Positions 51,741-63,329 of a stretch of DNA of 64,000 bases are shown here, one piece after another; position 1 is the first letter of the stretch, and each line of letters opens with the position of its first letter. Source of the DNA: Paramacrobiotus metropolitanus. Its lineage: Eukaryota; Tardigrada; Eutardigrada; Parachela; Macrobiotidae. The notes beneath the pieces are model-generated. The model saw only the letters and a program-made list of their open reading frames with translations. It had not been told where the DNA came from and did no database searches. Where the stretch lies: positions 3,038,001-3,102,000 of the forward strand of contig NW_026570226.1 in assembly GCF_019649055.1 (NCBI RefSeq). Reading direction: 5' to 3'. The position numbers and the translations under genes were made by a program.

Positions 51741-53203
51741 AGGACTTGGCAGAAAACTGAAGATGGTCTTTTGGAAAAAGAAAGCTGAGTCATCCAGGGC
51801 GATGAAAATGATAAACACATGCGCCGCAATCGTCACACTAATTTATGCCTGGATTTTTTCGCAGTTACTATGCGTGGTTGTATATATAATTTTGCATCGG
51901 CATGTTGCTTGTTTTATTCTTTTCTGCTATCATTCGAAAGCATAGAAGTAAGTAATACATGGACAAAGGTCACAAAAGGGTGGGGGGGGTGGTCCAAAAA
52001 GTGGAAAATTTCCCTTACGTAATACTTGAATCGCGCCTAACACAGGACACACCATGCAGTGCTGCCGTAGAACACACCCGAGCTAAGTGCAACGACAAGA
52101 TGTCATAATAACGAAAACCGAGTCTGTGCATCCAAAGCAACGGTTTAGCAAGTTCACCTTGCACCGTCGTCACAATGCCTGGATTTTTGCATTGTACCAC
52201 AACTACTGTACTTATTTGTGTAAATTGCCTGTTCAATGCTGTACAGTTACGGCATTATTTTGTTCCCGAATACGACAAATCAAGAGTAAAACAAGAAGAG
52301 GTGGAAGCGCCGCTGCTTGTAAGTTGCATGGTCCATTATGGCACAAAACTAAGTAATGCTATATAAAATCATCTATACGCAAAGTGCTACCTAACAGAAT
52401 ATACGAGTATTATAAAATATACGAGTATTTTAGAATATTTGTATGTACAAATTTACAATGAATAATGAAGTTGTGTTCGACCTATCGTCCAGGTAGATTT
52501 GCAGAAATTAAGTTTTGATTTTCGTAGCGGCACAACCGTAGTGTGACGTCAGCTTGAACAGCTTCGACCGTCTCATAGTATGGCGAAGCGTTTCGTCGGG
52601 TGTCATCTACGTCCTTTTGTGTAGCGGATGTCACTATTAAGTAAATGCGGGTGCGTGTCTCCATCGGATAATGACTGCTGTATCATCGCTCCACAAAAGC
52701 ACGACGCCGATGCAGCAGCTTGGCGGATATGCGACTTGCACCGGACTAATGATAGAATTGCTGCCTTTGAAAATACTGCTATGGGTTGGCGCCCTTGCCA
52801 TTTTGATCACCACAAGCATTGGCGACGAAGAAAATAACTATCTGATAGCAGCCTTCCGGGACAACTTCCACGTCTAATGTCGTCTACATGACGGCCGGTC
52901 TCCCTCAGCGTCATCGATGTTCGCGGCCAGGTGTGATCGTCATCTGTGTGTGATCGTCATCTGGGTTATTGTAGAAGCGGGCCCGGAACGTCGATGGACA
53001 TGAAACAGGACATGTCTCGGGACTCGTACCTATACAAGCTGATCTGAACGGCGGCGGTGTTACTGGAGAATTGGTGGTGCATTCTGTGGTGACTCCATTA
53101 ATTGTGGTTGGTGAGCCGTATCGTGCAAATCCTGTGACAAGTCTATATGTACTGTATCTCGCACCTTTAATGTCGAATTGGTAGTCTTCAACTCTTCTTC
53201 AGC
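51741..53203. other. Intergenic, nothing recognised
   Basis: About 1.5 kb. Short frames exist on both strands without domains or splice support. Confidence 0.45.
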
Positions 53204-54686
53204 TTATCCGGATTCATTTAAAACTTTCTGATGCACCTTATCCACACAAACATCAATGACTTTATGAGCAACAGATTCCATCTGCTGCAAAATAGCGAGC
53301 AGTGCATTAGAAGTATTTAATGAAGAAAGGGGCCCATTAAGCAAAAATCCAAAAATCGGTATGAATGATTTTAGTTCCTCTATGCTCCGGGCAGGCGTTT
53401 GATGGCCCAGTTGTTCATATAAGGAGGTGATACAATCGCTGGTTGACAGGTCTTCAATGCGCAATCCAACATGTTTGTCAAGGCAATCCACATCTATGCC
53501 ATGAGCTGCGGCGGTTGCCGCCAACGATTTTTGATCCAGCCCAAGCTGTTCTAGATAAAAAGTGCTTGTACGAATCGCCAGATGAAGGTCAGCCGCCGCG
53601 GAAACTTCTGTAAAATTTTCAATCATCGTAGTAAGTGTTCACGTTAAAAGTTACAATATTTGCCAAATCACAGGTAATCCTTATTTTCGTTTAAGTGAGA
53701 AGCATTTAGTTTTTATGAGAAAAATTATAGTCCGGTAGACAATTCAATATGTAGATACAACGTGCAAGTACAACTTTTCTTCAGAAATATGCGGGTGCTC
53801 GGTAACTCCACCGTCGTACGTAGTGTAATTATTCACCTGGTGTTGATACTAGACCACACAGACCGGAGAGCATTGCCGTTATTAAAGCGCGACCCCGCAA
53901 GGCATCCAGTTTTTCCTGAAGAATTTTCTTGCTAAGCATCCTAATTGGATTAAGCGAGTTCAAGTAAACTTCTCGTTTCAATTCGGGTAAGGATTTTAGT
54001 AGTCTTTCCTGCAGCTTTTCATAGTCAAATTTTGATGGTTCGTGGCAGTCGATGAGAAACACATTGTCTTGATCGGCTTCGTTAAGTTGCAACCTTTTGA
54101 TAATGTCCTTCCGCACTTCTTGAAGTATTTCCTCATCAGATTTGCCGGCAGATGCCTTAGGATGGGATTTCTTTTGGTTTTGAACGTCACTATCGCTATG
54201 AGTACGGACATAGAAAAATTTCTTGCCTTCATTCTTAATTACTTCGGCCAACCACAAGTCGTGGACAGTAAAACGCATGCATGACAAAATTAGATAAAAA
54301 TCATAACTCTTGAATTCGATGTCATCAAGGTAGGTTTCGCGCGGAAAATTTTCCGTTCCAACGCCAGGAAGATCCCAGTAGAGCAGCATATTATTTTCTG
54401 GATGGGGATATGATTTGATAATTTTCGTAGTTTCCGTAATACCGACTAACGCTCCTTCTGGGTCTTCCGCAGTGACGTGGCGAGCACAGTTAATATAACT
54501 GGACTTTCCTGATCCAGTCTTCCCGATAACCGCTATATTTAGCGGGACAGCTTTCCAACCATCCACTTCTTCTTGTAAAATGCGCGAAAATTCTGCTGTT
54601 CCACCCAAGCGGTACGCTTCTTCTATCTGTTTCACATTATCCGCACTGAAGCCAAGTTTCCGCACAGTGTTGCCCGTGGAATTCAT
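53204..54686 (-). CDS. IRG-family GTPase (immunity-related GTPase-like), copy 1
   Basis: Two exons, 54686-53837 and 53607-53204, joined in frame for 417 residues, the usual IRG length. G1 is GKTGSGKSS (55-63), so the lysine is canonical. Switch II is WDLPGVGTENFP. The characteristic IRG stretch is KSYDFYLILSCMRFTVHDLWLAEVI. G4 is replaced by FYVRTHSDSDV, as in IRGs. The second exon is an all-helical domain (STFYLEQLGLDQKSLAATA, then a hydrophobic IFGFLLNGPL). Vertebrate IRGs attack membranes of intracellular parasites; the role here is unknown. It stands head to head with the paralogue at 55875. Confidence 0.9.
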
Positions 54687-55874
54687 TTTAACAGTCGATC
54701 AATGGCACGGTCATAAGATTTAAATAAAGCTAATTTTATGCCCTTGGAGTTGGCTGCTGAAAATTGTGGCGATGAATCGAAAACGCTAATAGCACAAACC
54801 GGTCCTGCAGTGCGACCATGAACTTTCCCAGCTTAGACTGAAATAAAAAAATTAATTTCCGTATATATGTGGCAGCAGCAGCACTCTACGGGAGTAACGG
54901 GACTACGATCGCATAACACGGAACTGACGGAAGTTTGGAACTCTTTGGCGGTATCGCATACAGTATCCAGTCGACGGAGTTCAGATCGTCTACAGTAATC
55001 ATATACGTACACAGCCAGCGCAGCTGGGCTGCAGTACCGGAAAGGCATGGCTCATGACGAGAACTTCAGCAAAGAGCTAATAAGCTGGGAGCCGTGCACT
55101 GCTGCTTGTGCCTGTTGGTTACTATGCAAACTTCTGACATCACGCCGTGATGTCAGAAGTGTGTGTACTGTGGAACGCAATGTGTATACTGTGGAACGCT
55201 ATGCATACCTATTCACGAAATCACACTGGGGAGCCTTGTCTTATTCTCTTAATGCAATACAGTCAATATTAGATTCGTTGCCACGCCAGGATCCCTTTCT
55301 ACCTGCGAGTTGTCAGTCGCGTTAATACTGCAAAATATCCGATAAATGGTGCAAATAGTTGCTTTTCCTGTATAAAGATGAGTGTCAAATACCTAACGCC
55401 GTGCAAATAGTCACCTTTCCTGTACGTTGTAACTGACAAATACTTAATCACGCGCGCAAACACGTTTACTAAACAGATAGCATTTGTTCTGCGACAAAGT
55501 ACGTTTGCAGTATAAATAATGACGTTATAATACAGAGAAGTGAAGTGTGACCGTGCTTGCATTTCAAAGTGTTGTTTGAATTACACTGCCTAAACTAATG
55601 TGAGCAAGTTGCATGGTAAACACGCAACAACATAACTCACAATAAGGCTTTGGTGGACACAAATTCAAACAACCGCCACACATACAATTGATACAAACCA
55701 TGCCTGTATAAAAACTAATGTGGGGCTGCTTCAAGCTTACCCTAGCAGATGCGCAGCATCGGCCTTATCTATCAGGTACGGCCCCACTTACGAATTGCGT
55801 ATTGCCGGTTGATAAACACTCTACGGTGAGCGGTATTTCTAAGGATTAAGAGTTTGATAAACTGATCCTACACC
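54687..55874. promoter_or_regulatory. Shared divergent promoter region of the IRG pair
   Basis: About 1.2 kb between the two start codons. It holds a perfect 15-bp hairpin at 55130-55160 (ACTTCTGACATCACG and its complement with a one-base loop), two short repeats of TGTGGAACGC (55161-55203) and a diverged tandem pair GTGCAAATAGT (about 55347 and 55399). The layout suggests coordinated expression, which is inference. Confidence 0.45.
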
Positions 55875-57323
55875 ATGGAAGAGGATGATGATTTCATAAG
55901 ATTTGCCAAAGCTAATCTTGGCGCGGAGAACGTCAAAAAAGAGATTGAGGAAGCGGTCCGGAAAGGTGGCCCTGGAGGGCTTGCAGGAGTTCTCCAGGAA
56001 AAAAACGAGTCGTGGAAAAACGTTCCCCTTAATATTGCTGTTATCGGTGCAAGCGGCACGGGAAAATCCTGTTTTATCAACGCATCGCGTAGCATCACTG
56101 CAGAGGACGAAGGTGGAGCGGCAGTTGGCATAGTGGAGACTACCACCGAACCTAAACCATACGCTCATCCGGAAAATGGCTTGATAATCTACTGGGATCT
56201 GCCTGGATGTGGAACGCCGGGCTTTGCTAATCATGATGATTACCTCAAAAAGATTGAATTTGAACGATATGACTTTTATTTGCTGTTATCTGCGAATCGG
56301 TTTACTGCGGACGATCAGTGGTTAGCAAAAACAATACGGGACGCTAAGAAAAATTTCTTTTACGTGCGCACTCAAAGCGACATTGATGTGGAAAAGCACC
56401 GCAAGGCCTACCCCAGAACCTGGGCGGAGAAACCTGTTAAAGAAATTCTTGACCTTGTCAGAAATGACATTATACACAAGCTTGGATTAAGCCCAGAAGA
56501 GCAATGTAACGTGTTCCTGATTAATAGTTACGAGGTGGATAAATTGGACTTTGTTGAATTGCAGCGAAAAATCTTGAATTCCTTACCGAAACTCAAGCGG
56601 GAAGCATATTTGTTCTCTCTAAATGTCATGGGGACACTGAGCAAAACAATTCTCAAGGAGAAGGTGGAGGCTCTTCGAGGCTACACATGGAAGACTGGTC
56701 TTATTTCTGGTGCCGTTGCTATAATTCCAGTACCAGGTTAGTCATGTGCAAGAGACAATATACTCGAATTACTTTTTATTACAAAACCTTTAAAGCTAAT
56801 TATTTACATTTGAGGTTAAAAAAAAATCTGAATTCATTCCATATTTCCCATAAACCGAAAACTAACTGCAAATCTGTAGCGATATACGGTATTATAATAT
56901 AAGTTTGTTTCTTGTTCGACTGCAGGAGTGTCCATTGTGGCTGATATCGCGTTGATTTTAACCCAGAGCATCTTTTACATGCGCCAACTCGGTCTGGATC
57001 CAATTTCTCTGCAAGCAGCTGCCAATGCCCATGCTGTAAAGTTGGAAGATTTACAAGAAGCGTTAACAAAATACATGCCGCTGGTACTTACCAAAGAGTT
57101 CCTGTTGGGTCTCTTGACGACCGTCGCCCGTCCGCTGATGGTTGGCCAAGCAGCGGAAGAAGTGCTTAAATTCTTTCCTCTTATTGGATCATGTATTGCG
57201 CCTCCACTTTCCTTCGCTTTAACATGGCGGACACTAGCCGCGGTGCTCACAAAGATGGAGGAAGCCGCCAACAATATAATTGATATTTGTGTAGCGAAAG
57301 AGCGCCAAAAAGCAGAAAATTAA
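55875..57323 (+). CDS. IRG-family GTPase, copy 2
   Basis: Two exons, 55875-56736 and 56926-57323 (GTTAGT donor, TGCAG acceptor), 419 residues. G1 GASGTGKSC (58-66), switch II WDLPGCGTPGF, YDFYLLLSANRFTADDQWLAKTI, and FYVRTQSDIDV. The helical second exon (FYMRQLGLDPISLQAAANAHAV, FFPLIGSCIAPPLSF) aligns with copy 1 throughout, and the intron is at the same place and phase. A small insertion before the intron (KTGLISGAVAIIPVPG) resembles a membrane-contacting segment. Both copies are intact, so an ancient inverted duplication was kept. Confidence 0.9.
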
Positions 57324-58339
57324 AATATCCAAATATTTCAACGCGCGCGTCTATATGTTTATTTTTTAAAATAACCAGAAATCGCCCCAGCCGTATATGA
57401 CGATATAACCTTGCCAACTTTTATGATTGTATCTGTAATTTTTGGCTTTACTGCTGGATTTTTACGAGTATAGATACATGGTTTCGAATCGATAATTCAC
57501 GTTCGAGTATTTTTATTTTGTTATACCTCGTTTCTACGTATGTTTGCATTTTTTATTTCCACCGTTTCTATTCTTTCAGCTGCTGTCTGCATTAAAACAG
57601 TTTCATCTGGTTTGTTTCATCTGGTTTGCAATGCTGTTATAAGATGCACGACTTAGTACTACGAAACAAATAGCGATCTGCGTCTAGCATAACGGCAGAA
57701 AATTGGCTGGAAATGTTTCACTATAAACCATCTAGCCAGATAAAGTGCGTGAAAAATTAGGTCACCAGCGCCGGGTGTGATTAGCAGATTTGCAGACCAG
57801 GTGAAACTAATCAGGCTTACAGCTTTATAATCGTTTGTGCTCCACAAAGAAAGAACACTGAGCTGAGTTATGATCAGTAACCAGGAATGAAATGGGGAGC
57901 TGAACTTATTCAAGGATACAGTGATTACAATCTGGGTCAATGAGCAGCAGATGGTTCATGCCAGTAATGTTACGTACTCCTCCGTCAGAAAATACCTCTC
58001 CGTACAGCGTCTGCAGTTCCTACACAGTTGTAAACTGCATGGACCGTAAGCGCGCTCTTCCTTTCTGCTTGTAAAATCTGAACCCACTTACCCTTACGCA
58101 GATTGATTTTCTTGATAAAAATATTCAGTTTCGCCTGCCATTGTTATCTGTGAAAACATCACTAGGAAATAAGTGATGTTTTGACAAGCCAAATATGGAA
58201 TTATCTTACAATATTCATTCGAAAGCGAAACGTATTTGGTGATGGGATACACCTAACTCGGATCTCTGCTCAAGTGCATCCGGTAACACTGCGAGACGTC
58301 TTACGACAGCCATCTACAACAAGCGGCTGACACATTGCC
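57324..58339. other. Intergenic, nothing recognised
   Basis: About 1 kb, no gene seen. Confidence 0.4.
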
Positions 58340-58556
58340 GCCGGCTACCGCCAAAGCAGACGTCATCGACCGGATAGTGCTGTCGGTGCGGGACCTGATC
58401 CGCTTATCTTTCCAAATTAGCCGCGGAACCCGCTTTCTTCAACAGTCCATCGCGATTTGACCGCCCGCAACATCCTCGTCTGCCACGGCGGTGTGGTCAA
58501 GATGACCGACTTCGGACTGGCGCATCAGCTGCCAGAAGACGTTCTCCTTATCTAAC
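58340..58556 (+). pseudogene. Tyrosine-kinase fragment
   Basis: One frame gives DLIRLSFQISRGTRFLQQ, the helix E region of receptor-type tyrosine kinases. After a frame change it gives the catalytic loop HRDLTARNILV and the metal motif in VKMTDFGLAHQL, then a stop. There is no ATP-binding lobe or C-lobe. It is a degraded kinase exon. Confidence 0.6.
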
Positions 58557-59161
58557 CCGCAGCAACAGACAAGAACAATAAAGTGTCGAAAGCAGATATC
58601 CGCACAAGCGCTCCGTTGCATGGGTTCGAAACTCTGGATTACCTCGAGTCGGGAAGGAAAGTGAAAAACGTGAATGCATAGCAAGTTGGTGTGTGACCGA
58701 AAAATTAAATTCGAGCTAATTGAATAGCTATTCGTCAGGAAACTCAACCAATGTAACCGACAAAGCGTCCGTACCACAGCAATCCTTACGTCCGGCAAGG
58801 CTGGCATGAAATTGAAAAAATGCATTAAGGAAATCCGTCCGTCGCTTTGACCGATTAATGCGTATACACTTGTGCGCGGTCACAATGTGGTATGATTTTG
58901 TAATTATCCAAATCAATGAAACTACATACTACATTATCTGGGATGCAGCCTATTATTGCGTCATATCTTCCGTACCAAGAAGGAATACAAATGTTGCGTT
59001 GTGATCGATAATCAGGAAACTGCTAGGTAGCTTCCATTTTATTATATTGATTATTGATTAAGCTCTCTTTTTCTAGGTCATTGGCACGCTTGGCCAACAA
59101 CACTTCCCTCTGCAAACATTGACTAAGTGAATGCACGTCCCGCGCAGCTTCCGCCGTTTTA

Positions 59162-59717
59162 CAATGTACGACAAAAAGAGGTTGAACCGATCAGTCGGTC
59201 CGCGGTTCAAAATAACCTCGCAACGACACGCCACCACTAAAACTTGGACGCTTACTCACTACTTTCGTGCGCTCGCGCTCCGTGAATATCAAAGTGCAGC
59301 TATACTAGTTGCATATCAAAAGGTGTAGAAAAAAATTTTAAACTTTTTGATACTAAACCTGTGGCTGTTTATGGCGAAAAACACAAATTCTAGCCATTTT
59401 GCTTTCTCGTAGGCACAGCATAGGATCTGTGCGCATAACCGTTTGGCTTGCAATCAATGCTTAAGTCTATGGAAAAGCAAAATGGCTAGAATTTGTGTTT
59501 TTCGCCATAAACAGCCACAGGTTTAGTATCAAAAAGTTTAAAATTTTTTTCTACACCTTTTGATATGCAACTAGTATAGCTGCACTTTGATATTCACGGA
59601 GCGCGAGCGCACGAAAGTAGTGAGTAAGCGTCCAAGTTTTAGTGGTGGCGTGTCGTTGCGAGGTTATTTTGAACCGCGGACCGACTGATCGGTTCAACCT
59701 CTTTTTGTCGTACATTG
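59162..59717. mobile_element. Fold-back MITE with TA target duplication
   Basis: Two arms of about 244 bases (59162-59405 and 59474-59717) are near-identical reverse complements around a 68-base loop. The ends are CAATGTACGAC and GTCGTACATTG. TA flanks both sides (59160-59161 and 59718-59719), as for Tc1/mariner-type insertion. There is no transposase gene. Confidence 0.85.
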
Positions 59718-59719
59718 TA

Positions 59720-60133
59720 TGTGCAACCCAGTACAGGCTGTACAGTTGTTAGATGCAGCTTGAGTGAAGTGAACTAGTTTTTTGCTTATGACGGCTGAAT
59801 ATCCACACAGGTAGGCTGAACGTGTCGTTGAACGGGTGTTCAATTTCGCCTGCCACTGGCATTGTGATAATAGTTGCCGCTGTTTTGACGAGGCGCGAAG
59901 CTGTTAGGATGAAGAGTCTCGGTATGCACTATGCAGTTCACTAATATTCGCTGACCTGTCGCTAACAGCCGATTCATTTGTCAACAATCAAACGGTTCAG
60001 CAAAGCACAGTGCGCATTTACGGCAATAGTGGCTACGTCTCGTATTAAAAACCTTTGCTTTGCTTCTGATAGTTGAAGTTAAGATTCATCCAGAAATAAT
60101 ACCGAAGCCGTAATTCCGTCCAAGCAGCGTACA
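59720..60133. other. Upstream region of the GTPase-zinc gene
   Basis: About 400 bases with no recognised feature apart from the probable promoter and leader. Confidence 0.35.
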
Positions 60134-62845
60134 ATGGCGTCCATCTGGTACAAATTTGTGCCGCGGCGCAGTCATCATCGCCACCACCAACCGTATATTG
60201 TGCTGTTACTAGGCGAAACCGGATCGGGAAAGTCGACATTAATAAACTACCTCACTAATTTTTTTCAAGGCGGCGATTTATTACAGCCGAAAATAGCCGT
60301 ACCGAACCGCTATTATCGTTCTACGGAAGCCTATACTCACAGCGAGAAGTCCATCGGGGATCAAAGCAAAAGCAAAACGGCCAAATGGTAAACCTGTTTA
60401 CTTTGTGACTAATACTGTAGCTGGCTTCTTTCCCTTAATTGTCGTTATCGCATGGCGATTAATAATTTTTGAATGTGATTTTAATTGCTACGCGAACTCG
60501 ACCATATTTTTGATTGTTAAAAGCTGTACTTTCCGCAGGTGTATTGATTTATCTTTAATTTATAGCTCCACGTATGAATTCAATCTGGAAGGCAAGGACT
60601 TCCGTTTCATCGATTCGCCGGGATTAAGCGACACAGGCGGAGTACAGCAAGACGATCAGAATGTGGCCTGTATTCTGGAGGCCGCTGAGAAAGCCGGCGC
60701 GTTAACGGCCGTGATCCTCATCATCAACGGCACCGTGTCCAGAGCGACCGTCAACTTGTCCAACACCATGGCAAGACTACGGGGAAATCTGCCGGATGTA
60801 CTGATAGACAATTTAATTGTGGTGCTAACCAATTGCGCTCTCGGGACTTACAACTTCGATTTTAAATCGCTTCTGCCTTGGAAGATCAAATCTCAGAATG
60901 TGTTTATCATGGACAATTCGGCTCTCAGCCGCGATCCATCAGATTGGCAACGTAATTCACATCTCATGAACGGTAACAAATATAAAACATTAAAAAAAAA
61001 GACTGAACTGGACAAATTAATGACCACGAAATCTTATAACTGTCATGCACGTTGTAGGGATACAGAAGGCTTGGAACACGTCCATGGATGAGATCCAGAA
61101 GATGGTCTACCGCATCACAGATCTGGATGAAAAGTCAACAGGTGTCTTCAAAGACCTGCGCGACAATCGAGAAAAAATCAAAGAAGAAATGCACAAAATC
61201 CTACTGGAAATCAATAAGCTACAGCAAACTCAGGACGAGCTGGAGAACGCACAGAATCAGCGTCAGGCGGCCATGCAAGACTCCAACCGGTACAGTAACT
61301 TCAAGCAGACCCAGGAAGTGGAGTACTCATACTTGGTGGATGCCGACTACTACAGCACCATGTGTATAATCCACAGTACTGACCGTGTCTGCCATGATCA
61401 TTGTCGATTACCGGAAACGCCACAAACCAACACCGGCGTCCATGTAAAGTGCGCCTGCATGAACGGGGGTGTGCGCTGTCAAGAATGTCAGTGTGGGCAT
61501 GAGACGCACTATCACGCTCGCAAGAAACTGGCTCGGGGAAAGAAAACCGTTGAGAAGATCCTAGACGATGTAAAACGCCAGCATGATAACGCTGCGGTAC
61601 GCTTTCGCGAATCCCACGATAAAGTGACCAAGTTAAGGGATGACCTTAAGCTGCTGGAGCAAACGCTGCTGGAGAAACAGGCGCAGATCGAAAGCTGCTG
61701 TTGGGAGCTGCAGCGCATCTGTAGTGCATTCAATTTCGCGGATGAGATGAACGCGGTGCTGGTGGCGTTGCAGCAAAATGCCCGGACTTTACGGTCCGTG
61801 AAAGCGCGCCAGGAAGCGGATAAGATGATTCGGGCTATCGAAGACGTTGTGCGACGACTGCAACCAGCTACTTCGAATCGGCACCACAGTCAACAGGATT
61901 GCGACGGTTATTATGAGGACTTTGATTCTGGTATGAGCAAAACGGTGTCCTATGAAAACTCGTTTGAGGTCCCGGGGACGCATAATTCAGTGCTTTTCAA
62001 ACCTTTTTTTTGTAGGTTTAGCACAATCACGTGCCGGCCACGGCCAGTATAACAACAACACAGGGCGCCAAGGTAGAAGCTACAGCTTAAATCGCAGCGA
62101 AGGTGGGATGCGGTATGCGCAACCAGACCCTGCCACTTTGAACGCCAGTTCCCGATTCTCCATCGGCAGCACTAAATTAAGCCAACTCGCATGCAGACAT
62201 CACAATCATCCTTCTGGATGTGCGTTTAAGAACTGCTATTTTGAGCATATTTGCTCCAACTGCGGCCAAAGCAACCACACGGCGCTACAGTGCCGCGCTA
62301 TGCAGTCAGCTGCAGTTGCGGCTTCGCACGCTTTACAGCTGCTTCCGGGTGCCTGTCGATACCACAACCGCCCGAGCGGCTGCCGAGCTACAGACTGCAA
62401 GTTTCCACACATTTGCGGTTATTGCGCAAGGGACAACCATAACGCCCTGCAGTGCCGCGATCGAGTGCCACAAACAACAGCGAACCGCTCCCTTGGAACG
62501 CCGTCGAAACCGGGAACCTCCACCACAGCCATCAGTCAAGGCGCCGATGCACCCTGCAAGTATTTCAATGGACTCGGAGGATGTCTAAACAGCAGCTGTC
62601 AATTTGCGCATAAATGCCGGCTGTGTGGGAAACTGAATCATGCGGAGCCCACATGCAACAAGAAAACTGTCCCGGTCGTTAAAAGTAAACCGGCAAAACC
62701 GAAAGAAGAGAACTGGAAGAATATTCCGGGAGTGTGCTATGAGTTCAACAGGGAACTGCCGTGTAAAAGGAGTCCTTGTGCTTATAAACATCTGTGCGGC
62801 ATCTGTGGCCAGTTGCACACGGCTCTGCAGCACCGCCGATACTGA
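60134..62845 (+). CDS. P-loop GTPase with coiled coils and four gag-type zinc modules
   Basis: Four exons inferred: 60134-60387, 60566-60972, 61058-61930 and 62016-62845. They sum to 2364 bases and a 787-residue product in frame. G1 is GETGSGKST (27-35), followed by INYL; G3 is FIDSPGLSD; the G4 position reads VVLTNC, not NKxD. The first exon-2 part resembles AIG1/septin-type G domains. Exon 3 has a coiled coil (about 61180-61290), a Cys/His cluster (CACMNGGVRCQECQCGHETH), then a second coiled coil. Exon 4 holds four modules C-x8-C-x4-C-x3-H-x-C-x2-C-x4-H-x4-C at about 571-604, 625-658, 692-725 and 752-787; the last is variant and ends in His. The same module occurs in the DIRS Gag nearby. 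Such modules bind RNA or DNA, so this may be a GTPase targeting nucleic acid. Confidence 0.85.
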
Positions 62846-63329
62846 CAATAACAATCAAACTATTTTTTGCTTTTTCTCTTTAACAGACGAGCGGTAAATT
62901 CTTATCAAGCGCGGTTTTTTCCTTCGGTATTAGCGTAATATTTAAACTTTTTGATTTATGCTTACAGATGTTCTATAGAACATTTTTAAGAAGGCTTTCG
63001 TAAACACGGAAAAATGCGTGAAGCGTTATTGATTGTCAACCTAGCCGACTTTAACAGTAGTCCAAATTCGATCAACATCAGATTACACATTTTAAATACT
63101 TTATCATTAATATCCGAACCTGCTTGCCTACTTGCTTGTTTGTCGCCAGGGTGAAATTATAAGATTTATTGTTGCCCATAAAGGGATTGTCCCTTGTCCC
63201 TTGACAACTTTACCTCCTTTGTTATTAAAAAAAGCAGCTGCATCGTTAGGATAGGCTAACGTTGCATTTAAGGTTTGGCAGATTTATTTAGCGCAACTAT
63301 CCTTCTAAAGCTACAGTAAATAAATATTC
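62846..63329. other. Intergenic
   Basis: About 480 bases between convergent gene ends; AT-rich, no feature recognised. Confidence 0.4.

Noticed and set aside
61045-61091. Frameshift between two halves of the GTPase gene
   Set aside because: A GT-AG intron from 60973 to 61057 joins the halves in frame and makes the total length divisible by three.
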